Assembly (NCBI GenBank): GCA_015057455.1
Contig: SVEH01000024.1
Location: 1-51,341, forward strand
Direction of reading: 5' to 3'
DNA length: 51,341 nucleotides
From: Lachnospiraceae bacterium
GTDB taxonomy: Bacteria; Bacillota; Clostridia; Lachnospirales; Lachnospiraceae
Positions within the stretch are counted from its first letter, which is position 1. Each line of letters opens with the position of its first letter. Position numbers and translations under genes: made by a program. Below the pieces are notes generated by a model. That model did no database searches. It saw nothing but the letters and a program-made list of their open reading frames with translations, and was not told the DNA's origin. Shown one piece after another: positions 43,264 through 51,341 of this stretch.

Positions 43264-43914
43264 ATGAAAAGTATGTTAGTTATTGGTTTAGGTAAGTTTG
43301 GTCATCATTTATGTAAGAAACTTATTGAATTAGATAATGAAATAATGATAGTAGATGAGGTAGAGGAGAAACTAGACGATTTGTTGCCATTAGTTACGGC
43401 AGCCAAAATAGGAGATTGTACTAATCCAGAGGTTTTAGAGAGTATAGGTGTTGCTAACTTTGATATATGTTTTGTTTGTATAGGAAGTAATTTTCAAAGT
43501 TCATTAGAGATTACAAGTTTATTAGCTGAAAAGGGAGCAAAATATGTAGTTAGTAAGGCAAATAGAGATATACAAGCAAAGTTCTTGCTTCGTAATGGTG
43601 CCAATGAAGTAATATATCCAGATAGAGATCTTGCTGAAAAAGAGGCAGTAAGATTAAGCGCTAATCATGTATTTGATTACATAGAGTTAAATAAAGAATA
43701 TTCTATATATGAAATTCCACCATTAAAAGAATGGATAGGAAAAAGTATATTAGAGGTTAACTTTAGAGCAAAATATCAAGTTAATATCTTGGCAATAAAA
43801 GAAGGGAAGAACACAGAATTTTCTCTTAATCCAGAATATAAGTTTAAGGAAAATCAACATCTTATGGTAGTTGGTAAAAAAGTTGATATAGATAAAATTC
43901 TTAAACAATTATAA
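43264..43914 (+). CDS. ktrA: Potassium uptake regulatory subunit, TrkA/KtrA family
   Basis: A 216-residue cytoplasmic protein. The RCK N-domain opens with VIGLGKFGHHL (nucleotide-binding Rossmann loop) and carries the acidic MIVDE. The RCK C-domain lies at about 135-216 (YEIPPLKEWIGKSILEVNFR, then HLMVVGKKVDID). The octameric ring gates KtrB with ATP/ADP, and in Firmicutes the C-domain binds c-di-AMP. ATGGAGAAT precedes the ATG. Confidence 0.95.
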   Translation: MKSMLVIGLGKFGHHLCKKLIELDNEIMIVDEVEEKLDDLLPLVTAAKIGDCTNPEVLESIGVANFDICFVCIGSNFQSSLEITSLLAEKGAKYVVSKANRDIQAKFLLRNGANEVIYPDRDLAEKEAVRLSANHVFDYIELNKEYSIYEIPPLKEWIGKSILEVNFRAKYQVNILAIKEGKNTEFSLNPEYKFKENQHLMVVGKKVDIDKILKQL

Positions 43915-44068
43915 TTGGGATAAAGATAGGTATATTAAATGTGTTTTTGATATTTAAGAATTAATATATGGGAGAATTAAGAATAATTAGATAAAAGTAA
44001 ATATATGAATTAATGATCAATAGAAAAAACAAGAAAAAAACAGGAAGATGAAAGGGAAGTTTAGGAAG

Positions 44069-44671
44069 ATGGCTAAGTTATATTTTAAGTATGGAGCGAT
44101 GGGAAGCTCTAAAACGGCGCAAGCATTAATTACTAAGTTTAATTATGAAGAGAGAGGTATGAAGGTTTGGATTGGTAAGCCAAGTATTGATACAAGAGAT
44201 GGAGAGAATATTATCCAATCTCGTATAGGATTAAAAGCAGAGGCTAATATCATACATGAAGCAGATAACTTATACACATTATTTTATAATATGAAAGAAA
44301 AGTATGATGTAATAATAATTGATGAGGCTCAGTTTTTACATCCAGAACAAGTTAATCAACTTGGAGATATAGTTATGCAGCTTAAGATACCAGTTATGTG
44401 CTTTGGCTTAAAGACCGATTTCCAGACTAAAATGTTTCCAGGAAGTAAGCGTTTATTTGAAATTGCAGAATCTATTAATGAGATTAAAACTATATGCAAA
44501 TGTGGCAGAAAGGCTACAGTAAATGCTAGAATAGACGCAGAAGGCAAAGTGATTACAGAAGGTGCGCAGGTAGAATTAGGTGGTAATGATAGATATATTG
44601 CTATGTGTTATAAGTGTTATAGCAATATAGTTAGACGCAAGTATTTTTCGGATATGATAGATACTGAATAA
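44069..44671 (+). CDS. tdk: Thymidine kinase
   Basis: A 200-residue type II thymidine kinase. The P-loop is GAMGSSKT (9-16), the lasso-side motif DVIIIDEAQFL (about 83-93), and CFGLKTDFQ follows. The zinc-binding cysteines are CKCG and CYKC, and the lasso loop lies between them. It phosphorylates thymidine with ATP in salvage. The ATG at 44069 starts at the conserved MAKLYFKYG; AAAGGGAAG lies nine bases upstream, so a longer in-frame start (44048) is less likely. Pyrimidine salvage is also served by pdp at 47995. Confidence 0.95.
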   Translation: MAKLYFKYGAMGSSKTAQALITKFNYEERGMKVWIGKPSIDTRDGENIIQSRIGLKAEANIIHEADNLYTLFYNMKEKYDVIIIDEAQFLHPEQVNQLGDIVMQLKIPVMCFGLKTDFQTKMFPGSKRLFEIAESINEIKTICKCGRKATVNARIDAEGKVITEGAQVELGGNDRYIAMCYKCYSNIVRRKYFSDMIDTE

Positions 44672-44740
44672 TTGTGCCAAAAAGAAGAAATATTCTGACA
44701 ATAACGTATAAAATAATTTGAAAACTTACAATTTTTCGCA

Positions 44741-44799
44741 AGATGCACAAAAGTTATGAATGAATGAAAAATCATGCATAATCTTTGTGCATCTTTTTG
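44741..44799 (+). terminator. Terminator after tdk
   Basis: AGATGCACAAAAG (44741-44753) pairs with CTTTGTGCATCT (44783-44794) with one bulge, followed by T's. The rest of the 343-bp gap up to 45015 holds the next promoter. Confidence 0.85.
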
Positions 44800-44920
44800 T
44801 TAAAAACACATATTATAATTTAGACAATATATATAAAAATGAATATTTATGAATTGAGATATGTAAAAAAATGTAAAAGTTAGTGTAGGATTTAACCAAA
44901 AAGCATAGGTTTTATGCGGT

Positions 44921-44948
44921 TTGACAAGTGGTTAAAAAGAAGTATAAT
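44921..44948 (+). promoter_or_regulatory. Promoter of the papain-like peptidase gene
   Basis: TTGACA (44921-44926), 16 bases, TATAAT (44943-44948). Just upstream, GCATA (about 44903-44907) and TATGC (44913-44917) form an inverted repeat that could be an activator site. Confidence 0.85.
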
Positions 44949-45014
44949 TATAAACAAGATATGACAACTAAATAACAACAGGGTAATTTCATTCTAACCA
45001 GGAGGCAGATAATT

Positions 45015-46550
45015 ATGAGGAAAATCAAAGCAACTTTAGGTAGTACATGTGTTGCAATGGCTTTATGTGCGTCTATGATAATGACAGACATGACAGCTTA
45101 TGCACAAACAGTACAGCAGAATGCGAAAGATTTTAGTAGTAATGCATATGCTGTAGGAAATTTAATTCTAACAGATGAAGAGCGACAAAAGTTAGATGAA
45201 GAAGGTAAAGTATTAAGAAGTATTGATGATTTACAAAGAGTTTACGGTAAGAACAATCTTAAAGTAACAAGGGAACCAAAAGGTAGAGCAGATAACAGTA
45301 ATAATAAGTATTTTCCAGCTATAGGAAATCAAGGATCTGTTGGCTCATGTGCAAGTTGGGCTATGACATATCTTCAAGCGACTTATACATTAAATAAAGC
45401 CCGAAATTTAGATTCATCAGATACAGCTAATGTATTTTCACCTATGTGGACATACAATATGACTAACCAGGGAGCGCATAATGGAACAACTTTAGTAGAT
45501 GTATGTTATGTCTTAACAGAAATAGGAGCAGTTTCAATAGAAGATGTTCCTATGTATAATACAACAATTAACAGTAACCAGTACGGAGACTTACATGCAA
45601 AAAAAGACTTATGGTTACAAGCACAAAAGAATCAAATAGGTGATGCTTATATAGTAGACATAAGGAATGACTTGGAGGATACACCTATTACAAATCCTAA
45701 AGATAAAGATTTGGATTTAATAAAAGCTTTATTAGATAATGGCGAGGTATTATCATGTTCAACACCAGCATCCAAATGGAGAACAACACAGATAGTTGAG
45801 AATGATGAAGTGCCAGAGAATTCTAAGTTCGTAGGGCAAGACATAATTTCAAGATGTGACGGATATGAATATGGCGGACATAGAATTGCAATTGTAGGAT
45901 ACAATGATAATATATGGGTTGATGTTAACCAAAATGGAATAGTAGAGCAAGGCGAAAAAGGTGCTTTTAAAATTGCCAATTCATGGGGAACAGAATATGG
46001 AAATGATGGATTTGTATGGTTCTCATATGATTCAGTAAATCAAGTTTCTTCTGTTAAGCAAGGTTCAGCAATCAACTTAGGAAGATATAGAGATTGCTCA
46101 TTAATTGACATTGTAGCAATGACACCAAAGGAAGTAGATGAGCCATCAAATTGCTATGCAGAATTTACAATTAATTCAGCAGCAGCAAGTTCAATAAAAA
46201 TAGATATAACAGCTATGGATGAAAATGGAGCTTCATTCACATATGGAGTAGCACCATTTAAATCATCAAATATGTATTATTCAGTAGGTGCAGTATCTTT
46301 AGACGGAACAAGAAAAGCAGCAGATGGAACATTTGTTATAGACCTAGATAATGTGGTAAAAGATATAACACCAGATACAATTAATGATTATACTTGGAAC
46401 ATAAACTTTACAGATTCAACTAGAGATAGTAAGTCATTAATTATAAAAGATGTAAAGCTTCTAGATACAAAGAACAACAAGGAATACGACTCAAGTTTAG
46501 AAGAAGATGAGACTATTAATGGAACATATACAAGAATATATATAAAGTAA
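45015..46550 (+). CDS. Secreted papain-like (C1A) cysteine peptidase
   Basis: A 511-residue exported protease. The signal peptide covers about 1-31 (CVAMALCASMIMTDMTAYA). The mature C1A domain has Cys112 in GSVGSCASWAM, His289 in GGHRIAIVGYN and Asn322 in ANSWGTEYG. Between His and Asn lies a short insert (303-314, DVNQNGIVEQGE) that has the spacing of an EF-hand/dockerin-type calcium loop. A beta-rich domain (about 365-511) ends the protein, perhaps for surface or substrate binding. AGGAGG precedes the ATG. It has its own promoter and terminator. Confidence 0.92.
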   Translation: MRKIKATLGSTCVAMALCASMIMTDMTAYAQTVQQNAKDFSSNAYAVGNLILTDEERQKLDEEGKVLRSIDDLQRVYGKNNLKVTREPKGRADNSNNKYFPAIGNQGSVGSCASWAMTYLQATYTLNKARNLDSSDTANVFSPMWTYNMTNQGAHNGTTLVDVCYVLTEIGAVSIEDVPMYNTTINSNQYGDLHAKKDLWLQAQKNQIGDAYIVDIRNDLEDTPITNPKDKDLDLIKALLDNGEVLSCSTPASKWRTTQIVENDEVPENSKFVGQDIISRCDGYEYGGHRIAIVGYNDNIWVDVNQNGIVEQGEKGAFKIANSWGTEYGNDGFVWFSYDSVNQVSSVKQGSAINLGRYRDCSLIDIVAMTPKEVDEPSNCYAEFTINSAAASSIKIDITAMDENGASFTYGVAPFKSSNMYYSVGAVSLDGTRKAADGTFVIDLDNVVKDITPDTINDYTWNINFTDSTRDSKSLIIKDVKLLDTKNNKEYDSSLEEDETINGTYTRIYIK

Positions 46551-46635
46551 TTTAGATGAAATTAGAGATTTAAGATAATATATATAAAGCATTTAAAACG
46601 ACTTAAACTTTAGACTAAATGGGGTGTTAGTATAA

Positions 46636-46686
46636 TATGGCTCATTATGGGGATTAATAATTCTTATAATGAGCTATATTTTTTGT
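46636..46686 (+). terminator. Terminator after the papain-like peptidase gene
   Basis: TATGGCTCATTAT (46636-46648) pairs with ATAATGAGCTATA (46666-46678), followed by a T run. Confidence 0.85.
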
Positions 46687-46689
46687 TTC

Positions 46690-47083
46690 GCAACGAATTT
46701 TGTGTATAAAGATATCTAGTTCTTTATGAGAGAGGAATATAGGAACTACAGATGACTTGTCATGTGTGTTTACATTATAGGAAAAATACACAAAAAAATG
46801 TCGAGAAATTCTAGCAATAACACGGTAAAAAAGGATTGATTTACTATGGGTTAAGTATTAAAATAAATTAGTGATATAAAAATATGAATTGTACATTTTA
46901 AAGAATAACATATTAGTAAAAGTGTTGTTTTGAAAAGGGTTGAATGGTATTAATTTGAATGAAATAAATTAAGATTTTGAATAATATAATCTAGGTATAT
47001 AAGCATTAAGAATATGAAGATATATATATATGGATTGTATAGACATATTTGGATTATATATTAATGGAAGGGGTATAGATAAT
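46690..47083. other. Gene-free stretch before the yitT-like gene
   Basis: About 390 AT-rich bases. I see no reading frame with a ribosome site, no stable hairpin and no clear promoter. Confidence 0.5.
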
Positions 47084-47977
47084 ATGTGGAAGAAAATTAG
47101 TTCATTTTTTATGTACATTATAATAATAATGTTAGGAAATAGCATATCCGCATTGGCAGTAGTAGCACTTATTATGCCCAATGATTTACCAACAGGTGGT
47201 GGTACGGGTATAGGTTTATTTGCTAATAAGATGTTTGGAGTAAACACTTCAAGTGTAGTACTTGTATTCAATATTATCGTATTTATAATAGGAGCTGTAG
47301 TTTTAGGTAAGAAATTTGCACTGACAACACTGCTAAGTACATTTTTTTATCCTACAATATTAGGAATATTTCAAGAAAATTTATACTTAGGAGTAATAAC
47401 AGAAGATAAGTTGCTAGCAACAATATTTGCAGGTCTTATGATGGGAGTATCCTTAGGAATAGTATTTAGAATAGGTGCTTCTACAGGTGGAACAGATATA
47501 CCACCATTAGTTTTGAATAAGTTATTTGGATTACCAGTATCAGTAGGAATGTATGGAGTGGATGTAGTAGTAATCTTATTACAAGCATTTAGTCATGAAG
47601 TAGAATCTATTATGTATGGAATAATAATGGTATTTGGTTATAGTATGGTTATTGATAAGGTACTACTAGTAGGTACATCAAGACTTCAAGTGAAAGTAAT
47701 TAGTAAAAAACAATCAGAGATTACAGATGTTATAATGAATCAGTTAGACAGAGGTGTGACATTACTTCATAGTAAATCAGGATATCATGGAGAAGAAAGA
47801 GATGTGATATTATCAGTTGTTTCTAAGCGAGAATATCATAGATTCTTAAAGATAGTTCAAGATATAGATGAAAGTGCATTTATAGTTGTTAATAGAGTGA
47901 ATGAAGTAAAAGGAAGAGGATTTTCTTTAGCTAAAACATATAAATCAGAAGAAGAATTAAGAGAAGAATTAAATTAA
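47084..47977 (+). CDS. YitT-family membrane protein
   Basis: A 297-residue protein with about five membrane helices in residues 1-190, including the family phrases LPTGGGTGIGLFANKMF and RIGASTGGTDIPPLVLNK. A cytoplasmic DUF2179 domain (about 205-285) follows, with RGVTLLHSKSGYHGEERDV and VVNRVNEVKGRGF. The family is common in Firmicutes; its transported substrate, if any, is unknown. GGAAGGGG precedes the ATG at 47084; an earlier in-frame ATG at 47030 would add a hydrophilic stretch without a site. The pdp gene starts 17 bases on. Confidence 0.9.
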   Translation: MWKKISSFFMYIIIIMLGNSISALAVVALIMPNDLPTGGGTGIGLFANKMFGVNTSSVVLVFNIIVFIIGAVVLGKKFALTTLLSTFFYPTILGIFQENLYLGVITEDKLLATIFAGLMMGVSLGIVFRIGASTGGTDIPPLVLNKLFGLPVSVGMYGVDVVVILLQAFSHEVESIMYGIIMVFGYSMVIDKVLLVGTSRLQVKVISKKQSEITDVIMNQLDRGVTLLHSKSGYHGEERDVILSVVSKREYHRFLKIVQDIDESAFIVVNRVNEVKGRGFSLAKTYKSEEELREELN

Positions 47978-47994
47978 GAATAGGAGAAATAGTT

Positions 47995-49296
47995 ATGAGA
48001 ATGTATGATTTAATTAACAAGAAAAAAATAGGTGAGGAATTATCAGAGGAAGAGATTCGTTTTATGATTAATGGGTACGTTGATGGTAGCGTTCCAGATT
48101 ATCAAATGTCTGCAATGTTAATGGCTATATTTTTTCAAGGGATGAGTGACAAGGAGATATTTGCAATGACAGATGCAATGGCCAAGTCAGGGGATATGGT
48201 TGATTTAAGCGCCATTGAAGGTATTAAAGTTGATAAGCATAGCACAGGTGGCGTAGGAGATAAAACTACATTAATTATTGGACCTATTGTAGCTGCATGT
48301 GGTGTAAAAGTTGCAAAGATGTCAGGTAGAGGATTAGGTCATACAGGCGGAACTATAGATAAATTAGAAGCAATACCAGGATATAAGACAGATATTCCAC
48401 AAGATAAGTTCTTTGAGAATGTTAATAAGTGTGGAATTAGTGTTGTTGGACAATCAGGTAATTTAACTCCTGCAGATAAGAAGATATATGCATTAAGGGA
48501 TGTGACTGCAACAGTAGATAGCATACCACTTATAACAGCATCAATTATGAGTAAGAAGCTTGCAGCAGGAAGTGATTGTATCTTACTAGATGTTAAGACT
48601 GGTAGTGGTGCATTTATGAAAACTGTTGAAGAAGCAGAAGTATTAGCTAAGAAGATGGTTGATATAGGTAAGATTGCAGGACGTAAAGTTCAAGCATTAG
48701 TAACAGATATGGATATTCCGCTAGGTCATGCTATAGGTAATTCATTGGAGGTTATTGAAGCTGTTAATACATTGAAAGGACAAGGTCCAGAAGACTTAAC
48801 ATATATCTGTAAAGAATTATCAGCATCAATGATGTATCTTGCAGACATTGGAGATATGGATGAATGTAGAGCGAAAGTTGATGAAGTAATTGCATCAGGA
48901 GCAGCTCTTAATAAGTTAGTAGAGATGGTAGAGAATCAATGTGGAGATAGTTCAGTAATTAAGAATACAGAATTATTTGAAAAGGCTTCTATTGTACATA
49001 AAGTAGTGGCTAAGAAATCAGGATTTATAAGTCATATTGATTCAGAGAAGTGTGGAATTGCTTCAGTAGTTCTTGAAGCAGGAAGAGAAACAAAAGAAAG
49101 CCCTATAGATTATGCATCAGGACTTATATTAGACAAGAAGCTAGGTGATGAAGTAAAAGAGGGGGATGTAATAGCAACTCTTTATACTAATAATCAAGCT
49201 AAGGTAGAGCCAGCAGAGAATATTATATATGAAGCATATGTGATAGATGATGAGAAACCAGAAGAAAGACCATTAATTTTATCACAAATTATGTAA
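47995..49296 (+). CDS. pdp: Pyrimidine-nucleoside phosphorylase
   Basis: A 433-residue enzyme of the thymidine/pyrimidine phosphorylase family. The alpha domain opens with MRMYDLINKKK. The signature region is KVDKHSTGGVGDKTTL, then MSGRGLGHTGGTIDKLEAIP, and DVKTGSGAFMKT lies in the active site. A barrel-sandwich C-domain ends near residue 433. It splits uridine, thymidine or deoxyuridine with phosphate to the base and (deoxy)ribose 1-phosphate. AGGAGA lies before the ATG. It is probably co-transcribed with yitT and complements tdk in pyrimidine salvage. Confidence 0.96.
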   Translation: MRMYDLINKKKIGEELSEEEIRFMINGYVDGSVPDYQMSAMLMAIFFQGMSDKEIFAMTDAMAKSGDMVDLSAIEGIKVDKHSTGGVGDKTTLIIGPIVAACGVKVAKMSGRGLGHTGGTIDKLEAIPGYKTDIPQDKFFENVNKCGISVVGQSGNLTPADKKIYALRDVTATVDSIPLITASIMSKKLAAGSDCILLDVKTGSGAFMKTVEEAEVLAKKMVDIGKIAGRKVQALVTDMDIPLGHAIGNSLEVIEAVNTLKGQGPEDLTYICKELSASMMYLADIGDMDECRAKVDEVIASGAALNKLVEMVENQCGDSSVIKNTELFEKASIVHKVVAKKSGFISHIDSEKCGIASVVLEAGRETKESPIDYASGLILDKKLGDEVKEGDVIATLYTNNQAKVEPAENIIYEAYVIDDEKPEERPLILSQIM

Positions 49297-49397
49297 TCAA
49301 AAGAGTCATTAATTAATAAAAAATCAGCTATGTAATAGTTAATAAATTATACCTTACTATAAGGTGATAAAATTATATAAAATAATATAAATATAGC

Positions 49398-49426
49398 TTG
49401 AAATAATAAAGGTTTTTCGTTATAAT
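49398..49426 (+). promoter_or_regulatory. Promoter of the HTH-glycosyltransferase pair
   Basis: TTGAAA (49398-49403), 17 bases, TATAAT (49421-49426), about 85 bases before the HTH gene. Confidence 0.75.
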
Positions 49427-49510
49427 GGATAGGAAACTTTGGGTGGGTGAAATTTAAAAAAATAAATATAATATTTGTAAGTAGATTTAGTTAAAAGGAG
49501 AGATAAGGAT

Positions 49511-49834
49511 ATGTCTTTTGGGGATAATTTAGAGAGAATAAGGAAAGATAGAAAAGTAAGTCAAGCAAAGTTAGGTGCAGCTTTAGGATTGACTCAACAA
49601 ATGATAAGTAGTTATGAAAAAGGTATGTCATCACCGAATATTGAAGTTTTAGTTAAAATAGCAGATTATTTTGGGGTATCTTTAGATGCACTTGTAGGAC
49701 ATGTAGTTAATACACCAAGTGCTAATTCACCTAAGGCGAGACTTGCTAGATATTTTGAAAGATTAAGTGACGTAGATAAGGATAAGTGCATAACAATAGT
49801 TCAAACTATTCTTCAAGATAGGGAAATGAGATAG
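49511..49834 (+). CDS. XRE-family transcriptional regulator
   Basis: A 107-residue protein. The XRE helix-turn-helix covers about 1-65: GDNLERIRKDRKVSQAKLGA, then LTQQMISSYEKGMSSPNIEV and IADYFGVSLDALVG. The C-terminal ~40 residues are helical (DVDKDKCITIVQTIL) and probably pair two subunits. AAAAGGAGAGA precedes the ATG. It leads a two-gene unit with the glycosyltransferase 46 bases on. Its target is unknown and may be its own promoter. Confidence 0.9.
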   Translation: MSFGDNLERIRKDRKVSQAKLGAALGLTQQMISSYEKGMSSPNIEVLVKIADYFGVSLDALVGHVVNTPSANSPKARLARYFERLSDVDKDKCITIVQTILQDREMR

Positions 49835-49879
49835 TATTTAGAAAGTAAACTATGTATTATATATCAAGGGGATAGAGAT

Positions 49880-50902
49880 ATGAAGATTTTATCAGTAGCT
49901 ATACCTTGCTATAATTCAGCAGAATATATGAGTAAGGCTATAGAGAGTGTATTAGTAGCAGGAGAAGATGTTGAGATTCTTATTGTAAATGATGGCTCAA
50001 AAGATGATACTGCTAAGATAGGAAGAGAATACGAAGAGAAGTATCCTACTATATGTAAACTTATTAATAAAGAGAATGGTGGCCATGGAGATGCAGTTAA
50101 CTTTGGGTTGGCTAATGCTACAGGACATTATTTTAAAGTTTTAGACAGTGACGATTGGTTTGCAAAAGAACCATTTAAAAAGATAATTAACTTTTTAAAG
50201 GATATTGTTGAGCAAGGTACAGAGTTGGATTTACTTATATCTAATTATGTATATGATAAAGTAGGCGAGACTAAGAAGAAAGCTGTGAAGTATAAGAGAG
50301 CACTTCCAGAAGGAAGAATCTTCACATGGTCAGAGATAGGAAGGTTTAAGCATAGTCAGAATATACTTATGCATTCTGTTATTTATAGAACAGAGGTATT
50401 GAGAGAATGTAATTTGGTATTACCAAAGCATACATTTTATGTAGATAATATTTTTGTATTTAAGCCATTGCCATATTGTAAATCAATATATTATATGAAT
50501 GTTAATTTGTATCATTACTTTATTGGTAGAGATGATCAATCTGTCAATGAGACAGTAATGATGAGTAGAATAGACCAACAGCTTCGAGTTAATAAACTTA
50601 TGATAGATTATCTTAATGCAGAGCACAGTAAGCTTACAGACAAGAAGTGCAGAAAATATATGGAGAAGTATCTTAATATGATTATGATAGTTAGTTCTGT
50701 ATATTTGATTAAGATAGGTACAGATGAAAGTTTAGCTAAGCGAGATGAATTATGGGATTACTTGAAGAAATCAGATGATAAGGTTTATTCAAAATTAAGA
50801 CATAATTCAGTTGGAGCAGCGCTTAATACTAATAATTGGGTTGGGCGTAAGGTAGTCCAATCAGGATATAAGGTTTCAAAGAAGATATTTAAGTTCAATT
50901 AG
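49880..50902 (+). CDS. Family 2 glycosyltransferase
   Basis: A 340-residue GT-A enzyme. The N-domain has the nucleotide-sugar binding start SVAIPCYNSAEYM, then EILIVNDGSKDDT, NGGHGDAVNFG, and the metal-binding VLDSDDWF (DxD-type). The C-terminal ~120 residues are helical and vary in the family. No membrane helix is evident. It adds a sugar to a surface polymer or lipid; the donor and acceptor cannot be told. AAGGGGATAGAG precedes the ATG. It ends before a terminator of the dispersed palindrome family. Confidence 0.92.
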   Translation: MKILSVAIPCYNSAEYMSKAIESVLVAGEDVEILIVNDGSKDDTAKIGREYEEKYPTICKLINKENGGHGDAVNFGLANATGHYFKVLDSDDWFAKEPFKKIINFLKDIVEQGTELDLLISNYVYDKVGETKKKAVKYKRALPEGRIFTWSEIGRFKHSQNILMHSVIYRTEVLRECNLVLPKHTFYVDNIFVFKPLPYCKSIYYMNVNLYHYFIGRDDQSVNETVMMSRIDQQLRVNKLMIDYLNAEHSKLTDKKCRKYMEKYLNMIMIVSSVYLIKIGTDESLAKRDELWDYLKKSDDKVYSKLRHNSVGAALNTNNWVGRKVVQSGYKVSKKIFKFN

Positions 50903-50958
50903 AATATAACTGATGGTAGAAAATTATAAAAATTGTAACCAGAGTAAGCAAAAAATAA

Positions 50959-51053
50959 ACTATAATTTGTAGGTTTCTTGTGCCCCTGTCGTTCCGACAG
51001 GGGCATGGTTGTGGTATTTAAGCTTCTTTATAATTTGAGCTATCGCTCAAATT
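50959..51053 (+). terminator. Terminator with adjoining palindrome; dispersed-repeat copy C
   Basis: The flank ACTATAATTT is followed by the hairpin TGCCCCTGTCG (50981-50991) and CGACAGGGGCA (50995-51005). A second perfect dyad, AATTTGAGC (51032-51040), TATC, GCTCAAATT (51045-51053), follows. It matches copy B at the second dyad exactly. Confidence 0.82.
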
Positions 51054-51100
51054 AGGGATCAATAGGCTCCGCACGAGTTTTAGTTTACTATCCTAGTGAC

Positions 51101-51260
51101 GCAATAATACGGGTTCGAATATATATGTTTAATGGACGTTCTCACTTGACTTCAAACCTAATGGATACTAAGTTCTTTCTGCGCTAACGCTTGAAATCAC
51201 TAAGTACCAAGGTTCTCAGACACCTTTAAACATATATATTCGAGCCCCTTTATTATTTGC
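51101..51260. repeat. ~160-nt near-complete palindrome (MITE-like element or structured RNA)
   Basis: An outer stem of 22 pairs with one G-U joins 51111-51132 (GGGTTCGAATATATATG and on) to 51226-51247. It extends outward through GCAATAAT (51101-51108) with ATTAT-T-TGC (51252-51260). Inside, 51161-51179 pairs imperfectly with 51193-51210 (TACT with AGTA, TTTC with GAAA), capped by GCG-CTAA-CGC (51181-51190). The whole folds as one rod. No gene lies in it, and the 50903-51341 region is otherwise gene-free. Confidence 0.75.
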
Positions 51261-51341
51261 TGTGTACTAAAGCATATAGATATAATTATTCTTTGTTTTA
51301 TAAATCTACCCATAAGAGCTAAAATAATAATTATGGTAAGA

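Overview
The window is AT-rich (estimated by eye at about one third G+C) chromosomal DNA from a low-GC anaerobic Firmicute, most likely a Lachnospiraceae-type member of the Clostridia. The signs are the 23S rRNA 3' end and tRNA clusters without encoded CCA ends, strong purine-rich Shine-Dalgarno sites, a HydF hydrogenase maturase, KtrAB potassium uptake, a CIRCE-controlled Hsp20, a HAAS/DUF1700 membrane protein, a CmpB-like membrane protein next to an HD protein, YitT, and a BTAD-type regulator. The genus cannot be fixed from the sequence alone.

Layout. 1-1003: 23S rRNA 3' end and eight tRNAs (Asn, Glu, Thr, Met, Asp, Val, Leu, Arg); no 5S gene is visible between 23S and the first tRNA. 1108-5562: HAAS-domain membrane protein, rhodanese-like protein, THUMP-type rRNA methyltransferase, XTP/dITP pyrophosphatase and YfcE-like phosphodiesterase. 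5635-6497: a second tRNA cluster of seven (Pro, Gly, Arg, His, Gln, Lys, Leu) with its own promoter and terminator. 6631-9100: an accessory island just after tRNA-Leu, with an unrecognised protein, an HTH protein, a KilA-N protein, an acetyltransferase remnant and a zeta-toxin locus whose toxin is cut short. 9220-10791: a small membrane protein and a two-gene operon of paralogous proteins with double-glycine leaders, the best candidate here for an undescribed secreted-peptide system.

11104-22226: leuS, an unrecognised membrane-anchored protein, HD protein, CmpB-like protein and an 1829-residue secreted subtilase. 22339-27901: zinc-ribbon membrane protein, YfbK-type von Willebrand A protein, Hsp20 behind a perfect CIRCE operator, and an ECF sigma/membrane anti-sigma pair. 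28369-32568: sbcD-sbcC. 32685-38311: secreted Ig/Fn3 protein, secreted C39-like cysteine peptidase, and a divergent serpin lipoprotein followed by an alpha/beta hydrolase. 38431-39666: BTAD regulator with a degenerate GGDEF-like C-terminus. 39667-40479: long intergenic region with a candidate structured RNA. 40480-50902: hydF, ktrB-ktrA, tdk, a secreted papain-like peptidase, a yitT-like gene with pdp, and an HTH regulator with a family 2 glycosyltransferase.

Recurring themes are extracellular proteolysis (three secreted peptidases of different classes plus a serpin), dispersed palindromic repeats downstream of genes, and small toxin-like or secreted-peptide modules next to tRNA genes. The right edge (51101-51260) is a roughly 160-nt near-complete palindrome that resembles a MITE or structured RNA.
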